From assembly GCA_965153455.1 (NCBI GenBank), contig OZ234494.1:9734001-9798000 (forward strand): a stretch of 64,000 nucleotides of DNA, written 5' to 3'. How positions within the stretch are numbered: the first letter of the stretch is position 1; each line of letters starts with the position of its first letter. The position numbers were made by a program, and so were the translations under genes. Under the pieces are notes generated by a model. That model saw only the letters and a list, made by a program, of their open reading frames with translations, was not told where the DNA came from and did not search any database. Source of the DNA: Sphagnum compactum (taxonomy: Eukaryota > Bryophyta > Sphagnopsida > Sphagnales). Positions 10,546 through 22,324 of this stretch are shown here, piece by piece.

Positions 10546-10840
10546 GTCCCAAGATACCCAACTACTATTGGAATTTGTAATTGGCCTTTTTGGCTAAGCC
10601 ATTGGCCATTTTGACCAAACCTACTTAATTAGTCCTATTGATTGAGTATAATAAATGGCTTTATTGATTAGGGCACTTTCCAATTTGACTAGATGTCCAC
10701 TTTGAATAAGTGTCAAATTGGTCACTCTAGTCAAATTGATAGTCAAAAAATACCCATTATCATTCAAGCTCTTGGCCTCTAATAAAAAAAACTCATCCAG
10801 TCAACTTGGTTAGTTTGAAAATATAGGAATTCTAGTAGTG
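10546..10840. other. AT-rich subterminal segment right of the pogo element
   Basis: No gene. It contains repeated TTTGACTA/TAGTCAAA words and a TTTGAATAAGTGTCAAA motif resembling TTTGAATAGGTGTCAAA at about 5345, which links it to the left side of the proposed composite element. Confidence 0.4.
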
Positions 10841-11733
10841 AGTTTACATCAACAAGTTATCATACTCTTTCAATCTGTGCATGGACAAATTTGGCTCCAT
10901 GGTTGTGATTAAATTCATGACTTTGTTTAGCCTTGTTGCATCTTGTTGCAACTTCTGGATTGATCTATTACACACAGCCTAGATTTCCTTCTTACGCATA
11001 GCTTCATCCCATTGATGCACAGTACTCTAAAGCTCCTCCTTGAGTTTCATAATTTCGTCTCCTATAACTACACCCGTCATTGGAGACTCTCCTTGTCTCG
11101 TTACAAAGTTGCAAATCTAATCTCTAGATCATCTGCTTCTTCTTTCATGACCCAATATTTGGCTTCCTCTATGTCTTGATTTGCTTTTAACAAATCCTTC
11201 TCTCCCTTAATTATCTCATATAACTGCATCTATTACTCTAGAGTTGCCTTCCTCTATTTTACCATAATAAGCTCGATCTTCAACTAGTTTAGCTCTTTCT
11301 CCTTGGTTTAAAATGTCTTTTTGATCTGAATTTCAGTTGCACAAATGTGATGCTATAAATCTTGAACTTCTTGTTGTGTAGTTGCGGTTTTACTCTCCAA
11401 CTCTTGCTTTTCTGTTTCATTCCTTTCACATAGCAATTTGAGTCCTGACAATTCAATTTTGGTCTCGGTATTTGGCAGCATGTGGACAAATATGACCATC
11501 TTGTGGCCATTCCTGCAACTGGTTTCTGCGTCGAAACAAAATCCCTGATTGATAAGTCTTGAGGATTTGTGTAAGCCATGGTTGACCTCAGGGCTTAGTT
11601 CCTCTTGTTCTTGTGCAGTTCTCATGTAAATTTGCAAAGGTTCAGAGATAATGTGGTTTTGTAGGTGTAAAGGTTCAAATCTTGTTATAAGCCTTTTGCT
11701 ATTACACATTTTTAAGACCCTGTGCTCTAGCAC
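10841..11733 (-). pseudogene. Coiled-coil protein pseudogene with Gln-to-stop changes
   Basis: A 126-codon open frame (11733-11353) continues in the same frame for another 170 codons to 10841, broken by about ten stop codons and no obvious frameshift. Between the stops the sequence is charged and heptad-like (KEKELN, LKIELIMVK, KEEADDLEIRFATL, KLKEEL), as in a coiled coil. All the stops are TAA or TAG and can derive from CAA or CAG by one C-to-T change. Several Gln codons remain (EIQIKK, ANQDIEE, QKLQQD). The frame ends exactly at the CACTACTA border at 10840. The family is not recognised; a gag-like or cytoskeletal origin are both possible. Host genes in this window use TAG as a normal stop, so a reassigned code is excluded. 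Confidence 0.5.
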
Positions 11734-14214
11734 CTCTGTAATAGGCCATCACAAATGATTTCTTTAAATTAGACATCCCTTGATGTTGTTATTATGTGTC
11801 AGTAACTCTGAATACTTCGCTCTGGTTTTCTTTGAATGTTGCAAGCCTCGAAAAGTGGTTAGAATCCCACTGCAGGAATGGTTGTGGAAAGAATTTGATG
11901 CAGATCAGCTTCATATGTGTCACATGCAAATGCTATGTCGAAGGGTTTAGGGTTTACTATTTTACTCTGGATACCTTCAACTTTTGTCCTGGTTCAGAAT
12001 GGAAAGCTGGCATCTTTTGTTTCTGGCTCCTCAAGCTACACAGGTAGAGCATGGAGCTTAACACATATTCTAGTATGTTGAGTATTCATCATCCTTAAGG
12101 ATGTGGTTGAAAGGGCAGAGCCATTATGTGATGAGCCACTCGTTCTCTAGTAAACCAATTGTGCCTGCTCAAGGCAGTAAATGTAAAATATACATTCCAC
12201 ACACCCTGCACTCTGTTGTGTGAAGCTTTTGGCACGTCCCTCTCTTTTGCACTACATGTGGAGGAGGTTTGCTGCATTTAAGACAGAGCAACTATCTAGT
12301 ACTGCCTACTGCCGCTGGTCCCCAACTGACCCACCAACCCATCCACCACCTGCCATAAAAGCTTGACAATGGAGAAAGTTGACATGAGGACCTGCGTCTA
12401 ATTTTGGTGTGTCTTTCGCTTTGGTTTTGTCCATTCAATAGGACAATACAGCAAAGATTGGAGTTGACTTGGGTTATTGAATTTTGATGGATTGGTTTCT
12501 GATGTATACAGAAAATGGAGATTATAGCTGGATTTGTCCAATATATGTTGTACATCTCAAAGCGTTAGCATTGCTTGGGGGTCTAAACGTGAACAAATGG
12601 CACTACCTAATGTACCATTCATGTACATGGTCCAGTAACCCTCTCTATTAGAATCAGCAGTTGCATATGCTAAAAGCTCCTTGCACTTTGCATGTTGTTT
12701 GCATGGCCCACATGCAAAAAAACATGCAACATGTAAATACTAGTTCAAGCATGCCAACTCTTTAACACAAATCAAGGCTCCTATTCTATTGATCTGATTG
12801 ACCCAAACAGGGCTTTTGTCACACCTAGAACGTAAAGCTTACGAGGCTATTTGAGTGCCAGTCTACTAAAGAAAACTACTCAAAACAATTCAAGGCTCCC
12901 ATTTGAACAACTTGATTGGCCACATAGGCCTTTTTTTAACCCCTAGTCACAAGCCTATTGCAACAAACCTGTATACCTGCCCAGGTATTTGTGCATATTT
13001 TTCACACTAGTGCTATAACCCATTTCTGAACACATGCAAGGTTTTAAAACTTTCAACATCATTAAGCTTAATCTTACTGGTGATAGGAATGTCAGAAAAT
13101 GGTGTGTGATCAAGGAAGGTATTTAAGCAAATATTATTCTTATGTGCTTTTCCTTCTCCAACTCAAGTGTTGTAATCTATCACTTTCTTTAATCCAGAAA
13201 AAGGAGAGATAATTTCAACACATATGCATTAGTAAGTCGCCATTCCATTTATTCTTCAACATTCAATGTAATTAAACAGTAAAAAATTTAAAGATTTATC
13301 ATGGGCTTAGTATCTCTCCAAATATGACATACATATGTTGGCATCTTCAACAGGTATCTGTCCAATAATTAATTAATATTGAGATTCTCATTTTGAAAAT
13401 GAAATATTCTTGAAGATTCAATATTTCCTTCCCAACTTTTTGTTTCACAATTTGAACATTTCTGAAAATAATATAATTAGTGTTGAAGCTGCCAAGCCTC
13501 TAGGTAGTATGGTATTTACTAAAATTACCTCCAAATGAATAAACAAATACCATATTTTGAATTGACACCATTTCTATAGTTTTTTGTAAGTTAAGGAGGG
13601 TACTCAAAATTTGAGACACACAAACACAATGTGAAACATGTATAAAACTTGTGACTAAAACACTAGTGCACTCTCCTTCCTAAATGGTCCCCCTATAAAT
13701 TGATGCACACTCCAATGCATAAACCTACAACACACCACACCAAGCCACCCCCAAAACCAGATTCTGAGTAGGTCCTACTAAGTTAATAATAAATAATTAA
13801 TCGAATTGATTGAAAAATCGATTAATTTTTTTTATTTTTAGAAAAATAATTAAAACAAAAGCCAATTTAGACCCTTGTTACCAACAAGGCCACAGCCTAA
13901 GTAATCCCTAGCAGGTACCTAGTAAACAAGATTTTGTATGGTGGGCGTTGACGCTGTTGTCACCCAAAGCCAAAATTTTCCACAACTGGCATTCATTTCA
14001 ATTATTCATGTACATTTATTGAAAGAAGGGGTTTGGTAGGTAGCTCTTCTGGCTGACTTTTGGGGTTTGCTCAATTAATATACCTACCCATCCATGTTTT
14101 TGACCTACCGTGTCGCTGTGTTTCCTCCCTGGCACTTGCTGCATGGTTTTCCCACACTTCACTCTGACATGCGAGGCCCTTAGTCCAGTAAAGGCCGCAA
14201 GTGGGCCTGCATGT
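11734..14214. other. Intergenic, no gene recognised
   Basis: Moderately AT-rich with scattered short ORFs on both strands (for example plus 11796-12047), none with a recognisable domain. A 9-bp inverted repeat ATTAATCGA..TCGATTAAT lies near 13797-13828. A TTTAGGG-type word occurs near 11945. Confidence 0.35.
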
Positions 14215-14236
14215 GGGTTTAGGGTTTAGGGTTTTT
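14215..14236 (+). promoter_or_regulatory. Telo-box-like TTTAGGG run upstream of the helicase gene
   Basis: GGGTTTAGGGTTTAGGGTTT lies about 700 bases before the helicase start codon. Interstitial AAACCCTAA (telo-box) motifs are known in promoters of plant translation and RNA-metabolism genes. A regulatory role here is inference from position alone. Confidence 0.3.
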
Positions 14237-14339
14237 GTTATGTTATACCCGTCGGTTATAACTTGGGCATAAATCCACTTGCCTGTCGGTTCTCAAAATT
14301 TTCAAAATAATCGATTATGGTACATAACCTTGGTTTTCC

Positions 14340-14560
14340 CCAAAAGAAATAAAAAGTTAAAAGAACTGACCAAAGAACCGCCAGCCCTTTGGCTGGTTAT
14401 CTCGTGAAAACCATCAATTCTTTCAGAGTTTTGAAAGAGCCGGGACTGACAATTCTTTGATTCTAAATTCCTTGTTGGCTCTGGTTCTTTGATTCTGGTT
14501 TTGTCCAGGAAAGGAACCGGCGGTTCTTGAAAAGCTCAAGGAACCGCCCAACACCGGTAA
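14340..14560. repeat. GGTTCTTTGATT / GAACCGCC repeat, left of helicase gene
   Basis: Contains repeated GGTTCTTTGATTCTGG, TTCTTTGATTCT and the palindrome GAACCGGCGGTTC. A related diverged stretch is at 22325-22620 on the other side of the helicase gene (GGTTCTTTGATTTTG, GAACCTCCGGTTC). Probably two copies of one dispersed repeat. Confidence 0.4.
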
Positions 14561-14928
14561 ACCCCACATCCAAGAGATTTTACCCACCACGAAACATCCA
14601 ACTGCATGGTTTTGTAAACGTAGGTTTGCGCTAAGTTATTAGGTGTTTATTATAATTGGTACGTTCGAAGTTTGTCAGTGTCTTCTCCAAACACCAAACC
14701 CAAAGGTTCTTCATCTTCCGCGGAAGTGAGGTAGTTCTGCAGCTTCGAACTACCTTGTGTATCTTCCCAACCATACATTCGCTGGGTTTCAGTATCGTTG
14801 CTTGCAGGCCTTCGCTTGCAGCAACTTGTGGTCGCTTTGTCTGCCCGCTCAAGATTAGGGTTTCTGGATTCGTGTTGGCTCTGTCGACTGCGGATCTCGG
14901 AGCTGTTGGTGGAGCTCGTTCTGCGGCC

Positions 14929-17900
14929 ATGCCAGGGGGTCCGAATTCACAAGGGAGAGGGAGGGGTGGTCGTGGTGGCGGCGGCGGCGGGCGGGGAGGA
15001 GGTGGTCGGGGCGGCGGTGGTGGTGGTCGAGGAGGTGGTCAGCGATGGTGGGATCCTGTGTGGAGAGCAGAAAAGTTGAAACAGATGCAAGCAGAGGTTT
15101 GTAGATTCTTCTGAGCTTGCTCACTCAACAAGAGTATATGTATTCATATCCTTAAGGTTCAGATTTCCTCAAGCCACCTCAATTGCCCAGATGCATGCCA
15201 TATGACATTCTTCTCTCTGCTCAAATTTTGTAATCGCAAGGTTTAGGGTTTTATGGTTGTGTCTCAGATGGGGCACATCATGAATCATTTGCTCTTTTTT
15301 TTTGGAAATATTGACCAGTAAGGACTCGCAATCTTGTGAACAGGCCACATGGAATTATTCTCTCTCCATTTTTATTCTTCTACAGAGATCTGGTCCATGG
15401 TTGCAGCAATGTTTGGAAACTGGTTCTCAAATTCTCACAAATCAACAGTACTATTTGAAACTTTGGGTTTTGTGCATGTTACAATGTCCTTCAGCTTGCT
15501 TTGTCTGTGTTTTGCAGGGTCCCAAAGAGGAAGAGCTTGATGAAAATGAGTGGTGGGACAAGTTAGAGAAGCTTAAGGTCAACAATGAACAACAGGAGAT
15601 TGTAATCAAGAGGAACTTTGGTCGCAGGGGTGCAGAAGTCTTTGAAGACTTTGCCTATCAGCTCGGTCTTCACTTGTAAGGGTCTTGGCTTCTACAGGAT
15701 CTCTGGCTAGAAAATTTGCTGCCATGTGCATACCACCTGCAATTCGCAAGCATACACAGAAAACATACATGTTCTGCTGAATTGATGATTTGTGTCAGAG
15801 TATGTACCAAAGTAACAGTGCTGCTGCAAAACTGTAAGCATGACAGCATAGATCCTTTTTGGTTGGCAGAACTGTCTAATTTGAAGATGGATTGAGCTGT
15901 ATTTTTCCTAACAGCTTTGCAAATGGGTGGAAATTGGTGGAAAGGAAGCCATGCTTACAATAAAGGGAGGAACACTGTGCTTGTGGTCAGCAAACTTCCC
16001 CTGCCCAATTATCGTGCTGATCTTGATGATCATCATGGCTCCTCCCAGCGACAGGTGATAATGGGGTCTGCAGTGCAGGATTTACATCCTTTCTTGTTAA
16101 GCAACTCCTTATTTTTTCTGCACCTAATTTTCCCCAGCTACAGTATTCTACTCTGATTATGCCTAGTGCCATGATTCATTCATGAGTTGATAGCCTTTGA
16201 GGGTTCTTTTTTACCCGGAGATTTGATTTTGTTATGGTCTTCATATTTCTGGTGGATTTTAGCAAGAGTTTGCTGCAACATGATGCTGAGGATATGCCAT
16301 TGCTGTGGACACATTGCTGTAGGCTGTCAGTGGACATTTTTCTCATTTTGACAGTGGCCTTGTCTGTGCTAAATGTAGATTACTATGTCAGCAGCAACAG
16401 AAACTCGTGTGGAGAATATGTTGGCAAACATTCGTGATACAAATGGGTCATCTGCTTCCACGTCCAGAAGTTTGGGTGGGGAGGGTTCAGGGCAGGGCTC
16501 TCAGTTGTCACGTGCAGCTCGAGAAAATCCTCAGCCACGAATGCCAACATCTGGTGTTGACAAGGAAAAACAGAATGTGCAACTTAGAGAGAATCAGCAT
16601 CAGCTGAAGGTTGTTGGACTTTTCCTACAATGATGGCCTTCAACATGAATTAATATCCCATGCATGCATTTCCCCCCTTACTGTTGAAAAGCCCATTTCA
16701 ATTTAATATCCCATGCTCATATTTGTGTTGGTATCGCTTGCACACCATAAGATTTTGCAACTCTGAGTTAAAGTGGGGGAGATAATGCTCTTTTGTTTCT
16801 GAATTCTTGGTGGCAATTGCAGAGCAGTGCCACTGTAAAAGCAATGCAAGTCTTCCGAGAGAAACTACCAGCTTTCAAAATGAAGGATACATTGTTGCAA
16901 GCAGTCAGAAACAACCAGGTACTTAACCATCCATCCTCAATTTCTTTTCTGCTTTCACAGGATCTTGTATAAGGTAGTTCATTCACCAAGAGTTGCAGCA
17001 TGCTGAATCCAGCCCAAAATTGTTGAATTCTATCGCACAGGTTATAGTGGTTTCTGGAGAGACAGGTTGTGGGAAGACAACCCAGCTGCCTCAGTTTGTC
17101 TTGGAGGAGGAGATAGAGGCTGGGCGAGGTGTGGACTGCAACATCATTTGCACTCAACCACGCCGAATTTCTGCCATGTCAGTGGCTGCTCGTGTGGCAG
17201 CTGAGAGGGGAGATGCCTTGGGACAGAGTGTAGGTTACCAGATTCGTCTTGAAGCCAAACGGTCTGCCCAGACACGTCTTCTTTTCTGCACCACTGGAGT
17301 GCTGCTTCGGCGTCTTGTACGTTATTTCTCTTTGCACTGTTACAAACTTTTCTGTTATGCTGACAGTATTGTGGTCATTCTATGTGTGGAGTGCATGTAA
17401 ATTGGTGCGGAAGACTTTTGCATTCGTATGACAGTCTTTGTATAGCTCCTTCCAAGATGTCTTTTGTTGGGTGATTGACATAGGTGCAAGAACCAGATTT
17501 GAATGGAGTAAGTCATGTGATGGTGGATGAGATCCATGAACGGGGCATGAATGAAGATTTTCTGCTCATCATTCTGCGTGACCTTCTTCCTCGTCGTCCT
17601 GACCTCCGCTTAGTGCTGATGAGTGCCACAATTAATGCTGAACTCTTCTCAAAGTATTTTGGGAATGCACCCATGATGCACATTCCCGTAAGTTCTGTCT
17701 CCTATAACTGCTGTGCAGTTGTTTTCCTCTGTTTATTGTCATTGAGATCTAGCAATGCTTCACTCAAGACCTCTGAATGTTTTCAATGTGGAGCAAATTA
17801 TGATAAATGCAAGGTTCTGCCAAATTCAGGGGTTCACATTTCCAGTGAAGGAGTTGTTTTTGGAGGACGTGTTGGAGCTCACACACTATTCTGTTGGTGC

Positions 17901-20900
17901 TGACCAAGGAGGTTTCTCTGGTGGGGGTTTTGGAGGAAAAAGGCGCAAAACCCAAGAGAGAGAGAGGGACCCAATTAGTGAAGCATTTGAGGCAAGTCTA
18001 TCAGTGGGTTCTAAGCCATTCAGAAAGACTTGCAAGTCCTTGAGAGCTTAAAGTCAATTACATTCTAACCTTGAAGCACGTCATTAGAAGTTGCACAATG
18101 AGCTAACATAATATTTAGTTGGTGAAAAACTACATAGATGAAGAATTTCTGAGAAATTTGGAACGGAAAGAAATTCACATAGATGGCACGCAAAAGCACC
18201 AATTCTACTTGAAGATGTTACCTTGGACATTATTCAGTTTTTCAGCTTCTCAAATGAGAGGACTTCAACATGAAAGCTTTCTAGACTCTTACTTTGTTTG
18301 CTTATCTGTTCTCATTCCTTTCTTGCAGGATGTCAGTATAGAGTCAGAATACCAAAGGTACAGTAAGGCAACCCAGCAGTCACTACAAGTTTGGAATGGA
18401 GAGCAGATTGATCTTGGGTTGGTGGGTTTCCTTTTGTGCCTTCCCTCTCTGTCACATTTGCTTGCTCCTGAACTGTACTGATTTTCCACGCCTCAAATGC
18501 TTGTAACAAAGGATGTCGCAAAAGGCTGTCACTTGTTTTGTGACATCCTTTGTTACAGATCTGCTAATCCTTAATGTGTTGGGAATTTGCAGGTGGAGGC
18601 CACACTTGAGCACATCTGTGTAAAGGAAGAAGAAGGTGCAGTTCTTGTGTTTCTGACAGGGTGGGATGAAATCTCCAAGCTGATAGAACGACTCAAGTCC
18701 AATCCTGTGCTAAATGACAGCAGTAGGTTCCTCATGTTACCACTTCATGGATCAATGCCAACTATCAACCAGCGAGAAATTTTCCAGCGTCCTCCACGTG
18801 GAGTAAGGTAATTCTTGCTTGCCTCCCAACAGCTCTTTCACAGAGTTGGGACCACTGTCGTGTCAACGTTGATGGTGACTTGCATGTCATAATATGTTGT
18901 AAAGCTGATTTTGGTGAGAATTCTTGTGTGCAGAAAGATTGTGCTGGCCACCAATATTGCTGAGACAAGTATCACCATAGATGATGTAGTTTATGTGATT
19001 GATTGTGGGAAGGCCAAAGAGACCAGCTATGATGCTCTCAACAAACTGGCCTGTCTATTGCCCTCTTGGGTATCTAAGGCCTCTGCACATCAGGTTATAA
19101 GCATTCAAATTGAACCTTTGTGTATTTATGCAGTGTTGTTTCTTGCATAGGATTTTGTGATTGTCACAATCTGGCTTTCTCTGCAAACCTCTTGCTTTCT
19201 ACTTCACATGGTCTAAATAATCAAGTATCCTTATGGTTAAGAAACTGTTCAAGTTTGCTGCAGAGGCGAGGACGAGCTGGGCGAGTCCAGGCTGGCGTAT
19301 GTTACCATCTATACCCAAAGCTTATCTACTCCTCCATGCCACTATACCAGCTCCCAGAGATATTGCGAACTCCCTTGCAAGAGCTTTGTCTGCAAATCAA
19401 GAGCTTACAACTGGGCAGCATAGCCTACTTTCTCTCAAAGGCATTGGAACCACCTGAGGCTCTTGCAGTGCAAAATGCCATTGAGCTTCTGAAAACCATT
19501 GGAGCCTTGGATATCGCAGAGGAGCTTACTCCATTGGGTAAGGCTCTGGAGCCCTGACTAAGTGTTTTGTCAGCCAATATCCTTGTATAAGTGTCTGAAG
19601 AATTCATCTCTGTAACCATCAATTGCCATCAGGCTGTAACATCTTATCACCCGGTCATGGGGATGTTAGTTGATTTTGCAAGCATATTTTGCTCAACTAG
19701 TTTGTGCACCTTTCATAAATTGAGCTAGACTGAGTATGTTTCCAATAACCAGAGGTGTGCAGGTATTGACATGATCCATATGCCTCACATTTGTTCCAAT
19801 ATCTCTGGAATTGGACTCTGTTGGGAGTCATCAATAGTCAGGTCTACAGGTCTTGAGGCTTTGTAGTTCTAAAGTTACCCACTGTAGGGAGCTGATGAAG
19901 TCAGTGGGAAAGTTATGATAGAAAGTCACAACCTAACCACTGTCCTATACCCTCTGTGCAGAGCAGATGGAGTCAGTGGCAGGGTTCAGTGGCAAGGTTA
20001 TTATAGAAATGTCACTATCCTACATGTACTGACGCTGCTATTCATACTACTAGTTTTGCTGTTTCAGTTTGAACTAGCTTCTCCCTTGTGCATTTTTCTT
20101 CCTCCCTGTTTTAGTCCTTACATGTAGGGTTTTTCATTGACTGCAGTGAGTTTTCGCCTCAACCTGGTTACCTTCAATTGTCAGTATGGAGATTGCTTGA
20201 TACTCATGAGAGTTATTTTCATAAATTGAGCTATGCTTAGAGGCTAACATGGTTTTCTGACTTTGTCAGGGCGCCACCTTTCAACACTCCCTGTTGACCC
20301 CAAGGTGGGGAAGATGCTACTTATGGGTGCTGTCTTTCAGTGTTTAGGACCTGCTCTTACCATATCAGCAGCACTTGCTCATCGTGACCCATTTGTCCTT
20401 CCACTTGAGCACAAAGAGGAGGCTGATGATGCTCGGCGGCGATTTGCTGGTGATTCACGAAGGTAAAATATCTATTATTGGATGAAATATGCCATTTTCG
20501 AATTTTTGCTTTGCTTGTGAGCTTCATAAAGCAAATTAAGTCTGTTCTTGTGACCATATCATCTTTTTGTCCAATTAATATATTGAAATTTTGGGGGACT
20601 TGGAGAAAATTCTGACATGTAGTTTTCTGGTGTGGGCATTGTGTGAGCAGTGATCATATTGCACTGCTGAAAGCATTTGAAGGTTGGCAGGCTGCTAAAA
20701 GGGAGGGCAGAGAACGTAATTACTGCTGGGAGAACTTTCTTTCTGTATCAACACTACAGATGATGGAAGACATGCGCCGTCAGTTCCTTGATCTACTGTC
20801 TGACATTGGCTTCATTGACAAGTCTCGAGGGCCCCAGGTTAGTTTCTTGGTCTATGCATGATGTCAAAGGTTGGCTTCACAGAATCCTTTTCCCTGCTTG

Positions 20901-21718
20901 AGGAAATTATATGAGAAGTTTTCAACTGCCTGTAGAGAGAAGGGAGATGAACATTTCCATGTGAAAGAGTAATCATGGAAATGGTTGCTCTTTACATGAC
21001 AGAGCTTCAATCAATACAGTCAAGACCTGGAAATGGTGAGGGCAGTGTTGTGTGCTGGCCTCTTCCCAAGTGTTGTCCAGTGCAAAGCCCGTGGGAAGAG
21101 GACTGCTTTCTTCACCAAGGAGGATGGTAAAGTGGAACCTCACCCCTCATCAGTGAATGCGCGTGTCAATAGCTTCCCACAGCCATGGCTTGTGTACAGT
21201 GAGAAAGTGAAAACAACGGGAATATATGTTCGAGACTCAACAAATCTTTCAGATTATGCATTACTGATGTTTGGTGGGAGTCTTACTACCAGTAAGGGTG
21301 GACAAGGGGTAGAAATGCTGGATGGTTACCTGCAGTTTCAAGCATCCAAGAAAACAACCCAATTGGTCCAAGTATGTTCTCACTGATCCTGCCTTTCAGC
21401 ATTTGTGTTGTATCTTAGATTTGTCCAGGCAGAAGCTTGAAAGCACAAATTTGAAGTGAAGATATCAACACCTACAGAGAGATGGTGGAAGGTTAGTAGG
21501 TTATTAAATAATTCTTGTGTGAATGGGTGGAATAGGAACTGCGCAGGCAACTTGATCTCCTGCTTGATCACAAGGTGAAGGACCCAAAGCTTAACATTCA
21601 CACTGAAGGCAAGGGGGTTGTCACTGCGGTGCTGGAGTTGCTTCACAGTGGCAGTATGGAAGATGACAGATACAGCTCAGCTTGGGGAGGTGATGACCGC
21701 TACTCATCTAGAAGATAG
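14929..21718 (+). CDS. DExH1: DExH-box ATP-dependent RNA helicase, ortholog of Arabidopsis DExH1
   Basis: Sixteen exons encode 1024 aa: 14929-15096, 15518-15675, 15949-16054, 16379-16609, 16823-16918, 17041-17316, 17484-17687, 17830-17991, 18329-18421, 18593-18807, 18934-19093, 19264-19537, 20270-20462, 20651-20837, 21003-21371, 21536-21718. The RGG/Gly-rich N-terminus (residues 8-40) precedes [13 protein letters not shown]. Walker A GETGCGKT is 259-266, DEIH 360-363, SAT 392-394 and motif [10 protein letters not shown] about 623-630. Then come the helicase-associated (HA2) domain and an OB-fold (about 845-965). Length and order match Arabidopsis DExH1 (about 995 aa), a DHX36/DHX9-like helicase that unwinds RNA; the Gly-rich tail suggests RNA or G-quadruplex binding. 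The upstream frame is open but has no ATG, so 14929 is the start. Oddities: intron 8 is GC-AG, and the intron 2 acceptor is ambiguous. All catalytic motifs are intact. Confidence 0.93.
17992..18328 (+). other. GC-AG intron (intron 8) of the helicase gene
   Basis: The donor is GAG|gcaagt and the acceptor ttgcag. The only nearby GT (three bases downstream) would shift frame and meet a stop soon after the junction, whereas GC joins FE to DVS in phase 0, as the family sequence requires. GCAAGT is the usual consensus of the minor GC-AG class. An open stretch inside (18119-18220) does not correspond to any conserved part of the protein. Confidence 0.7.
18502..18557. repeat. 22-bp inverted repeat inside helicase intron 9
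   Basis: Arms 18502-18523 and 18536-18557 are complementary over 22 bases with a single G:U-compatible mismatch, separated by a 12-base loop. The arm begins TGTAACAAAGGATGTC. In the transcript this would fold into a stable hairpin just 35 bases before the exon 10 acceptor. It could be a tiny foldback MITE or a structural splicing element. Confidence 0.75.
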
Positions 21719-22324
21719 TGTGCACTCTGATTTTTTTCACTCTTAACCTATTTTGTGTTCTGATAAACTAAATTCCGCATGCAACTTACACCCTAGATTT
21801 GTCCAATTTTGACCAGCTCTCTCTGGTAGTTGCCTTTTGCAAGATCCTACCAAACATTCTTGAACAGCTGGCTTAAATTGTAGCAGTATTGGACAGCAAG
21901 CCCATATTATCCTTATTTGCCCTCCAGAGTTCATGTACTTCAGAGTAATATGGTGATGTAGAATTACTGTTTCTGTTTCCAGAAGGAACCACTGCATGCT
22001 CCAATGTATGAATCTGAGTTCCTTTTCATAGAGCAAATCCACAGAAAATTTTGCCACAGTCCTGGGCTATCACTATATGTCCCCCGCAATATATTTTAGT
22101 TATTGAAAATCATAGAACTGGGCCCCAACAAGTGGCCTTTGATCCTGGCCTCCTGGGGCCAAGTCTAAGCTGCTATTAACTGAAAGCATGTGTGAATAGT
22201 ATTGAGTTTTTTCATTTGCGCTGTCTTTGGATTCATGACAATGTTGGGATTGAATCTTCCGGGAAAATATGAGAGATCTGTTTGCTTGTGGAAATGCGAC
22301 AGAAAGTCGGGATGCAGGTTTTGG
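21719..22324. other. Helicase 3' flank, no further gene
   Basis: Probably begins with the helicase 3' UTR. An open minus-strand stretch (21743-22057) has no recognisable domain and looks like chance. Confidence 0.4.

Larger units (their letters stand above)
5290..10840. mobile_element. Possible large composite CACTA (En/Spm)-type element
   Basis: The left end reads CACTACTAAAATTCCTA and the right end, in reverse complement, CACTACTAGAATTCCTA: 16 of 17 bases match. CACTA terminal bases and CACTACT openings are typical of the En/Spm superfamily. Both subterminal zones carry repeated TTTGACTA words (5450-5560 and 10690-10770), as expected for transposase-binding arrays. Against this, the flanking triplets (TTT at 5287-5289, AGT at 10841-10843) do not form a target duplication, and no CACTA transposase is visible. 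Later insertions inside it would be a MITE (5746-5899) and a pogo element (8389-10543). Confidence 0.35.

Noticed and set aside
10841-11352. Alternative genetic code with TAA/TAG read as Gln
   Set aside because: The CASP-like and helicase genes terminate at TAG and use CAA/CAG for Gln; decay of a pseudogene is simpler.
14215-14236. Telomeric repeat marking a chromosome end or fusion
   Set aside because: Only about three TTTAGGG units; this is within the size of ordinary promoter telo-boxes.
14656-14928. In-frame N-terminal extension of the helicase resembling a transit peptide
   Set aside because: The frame is open but contains no ATG before 14929, and the family N-terminus begins at MPGGPNSQ, so this is treated as 5' UTR.
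18119-18220. Possible extra exon inside helicase intron 8
   Set aside because: The encoded peptide is absent from the family, and exon 8 to exon 9 joins correctly without it.
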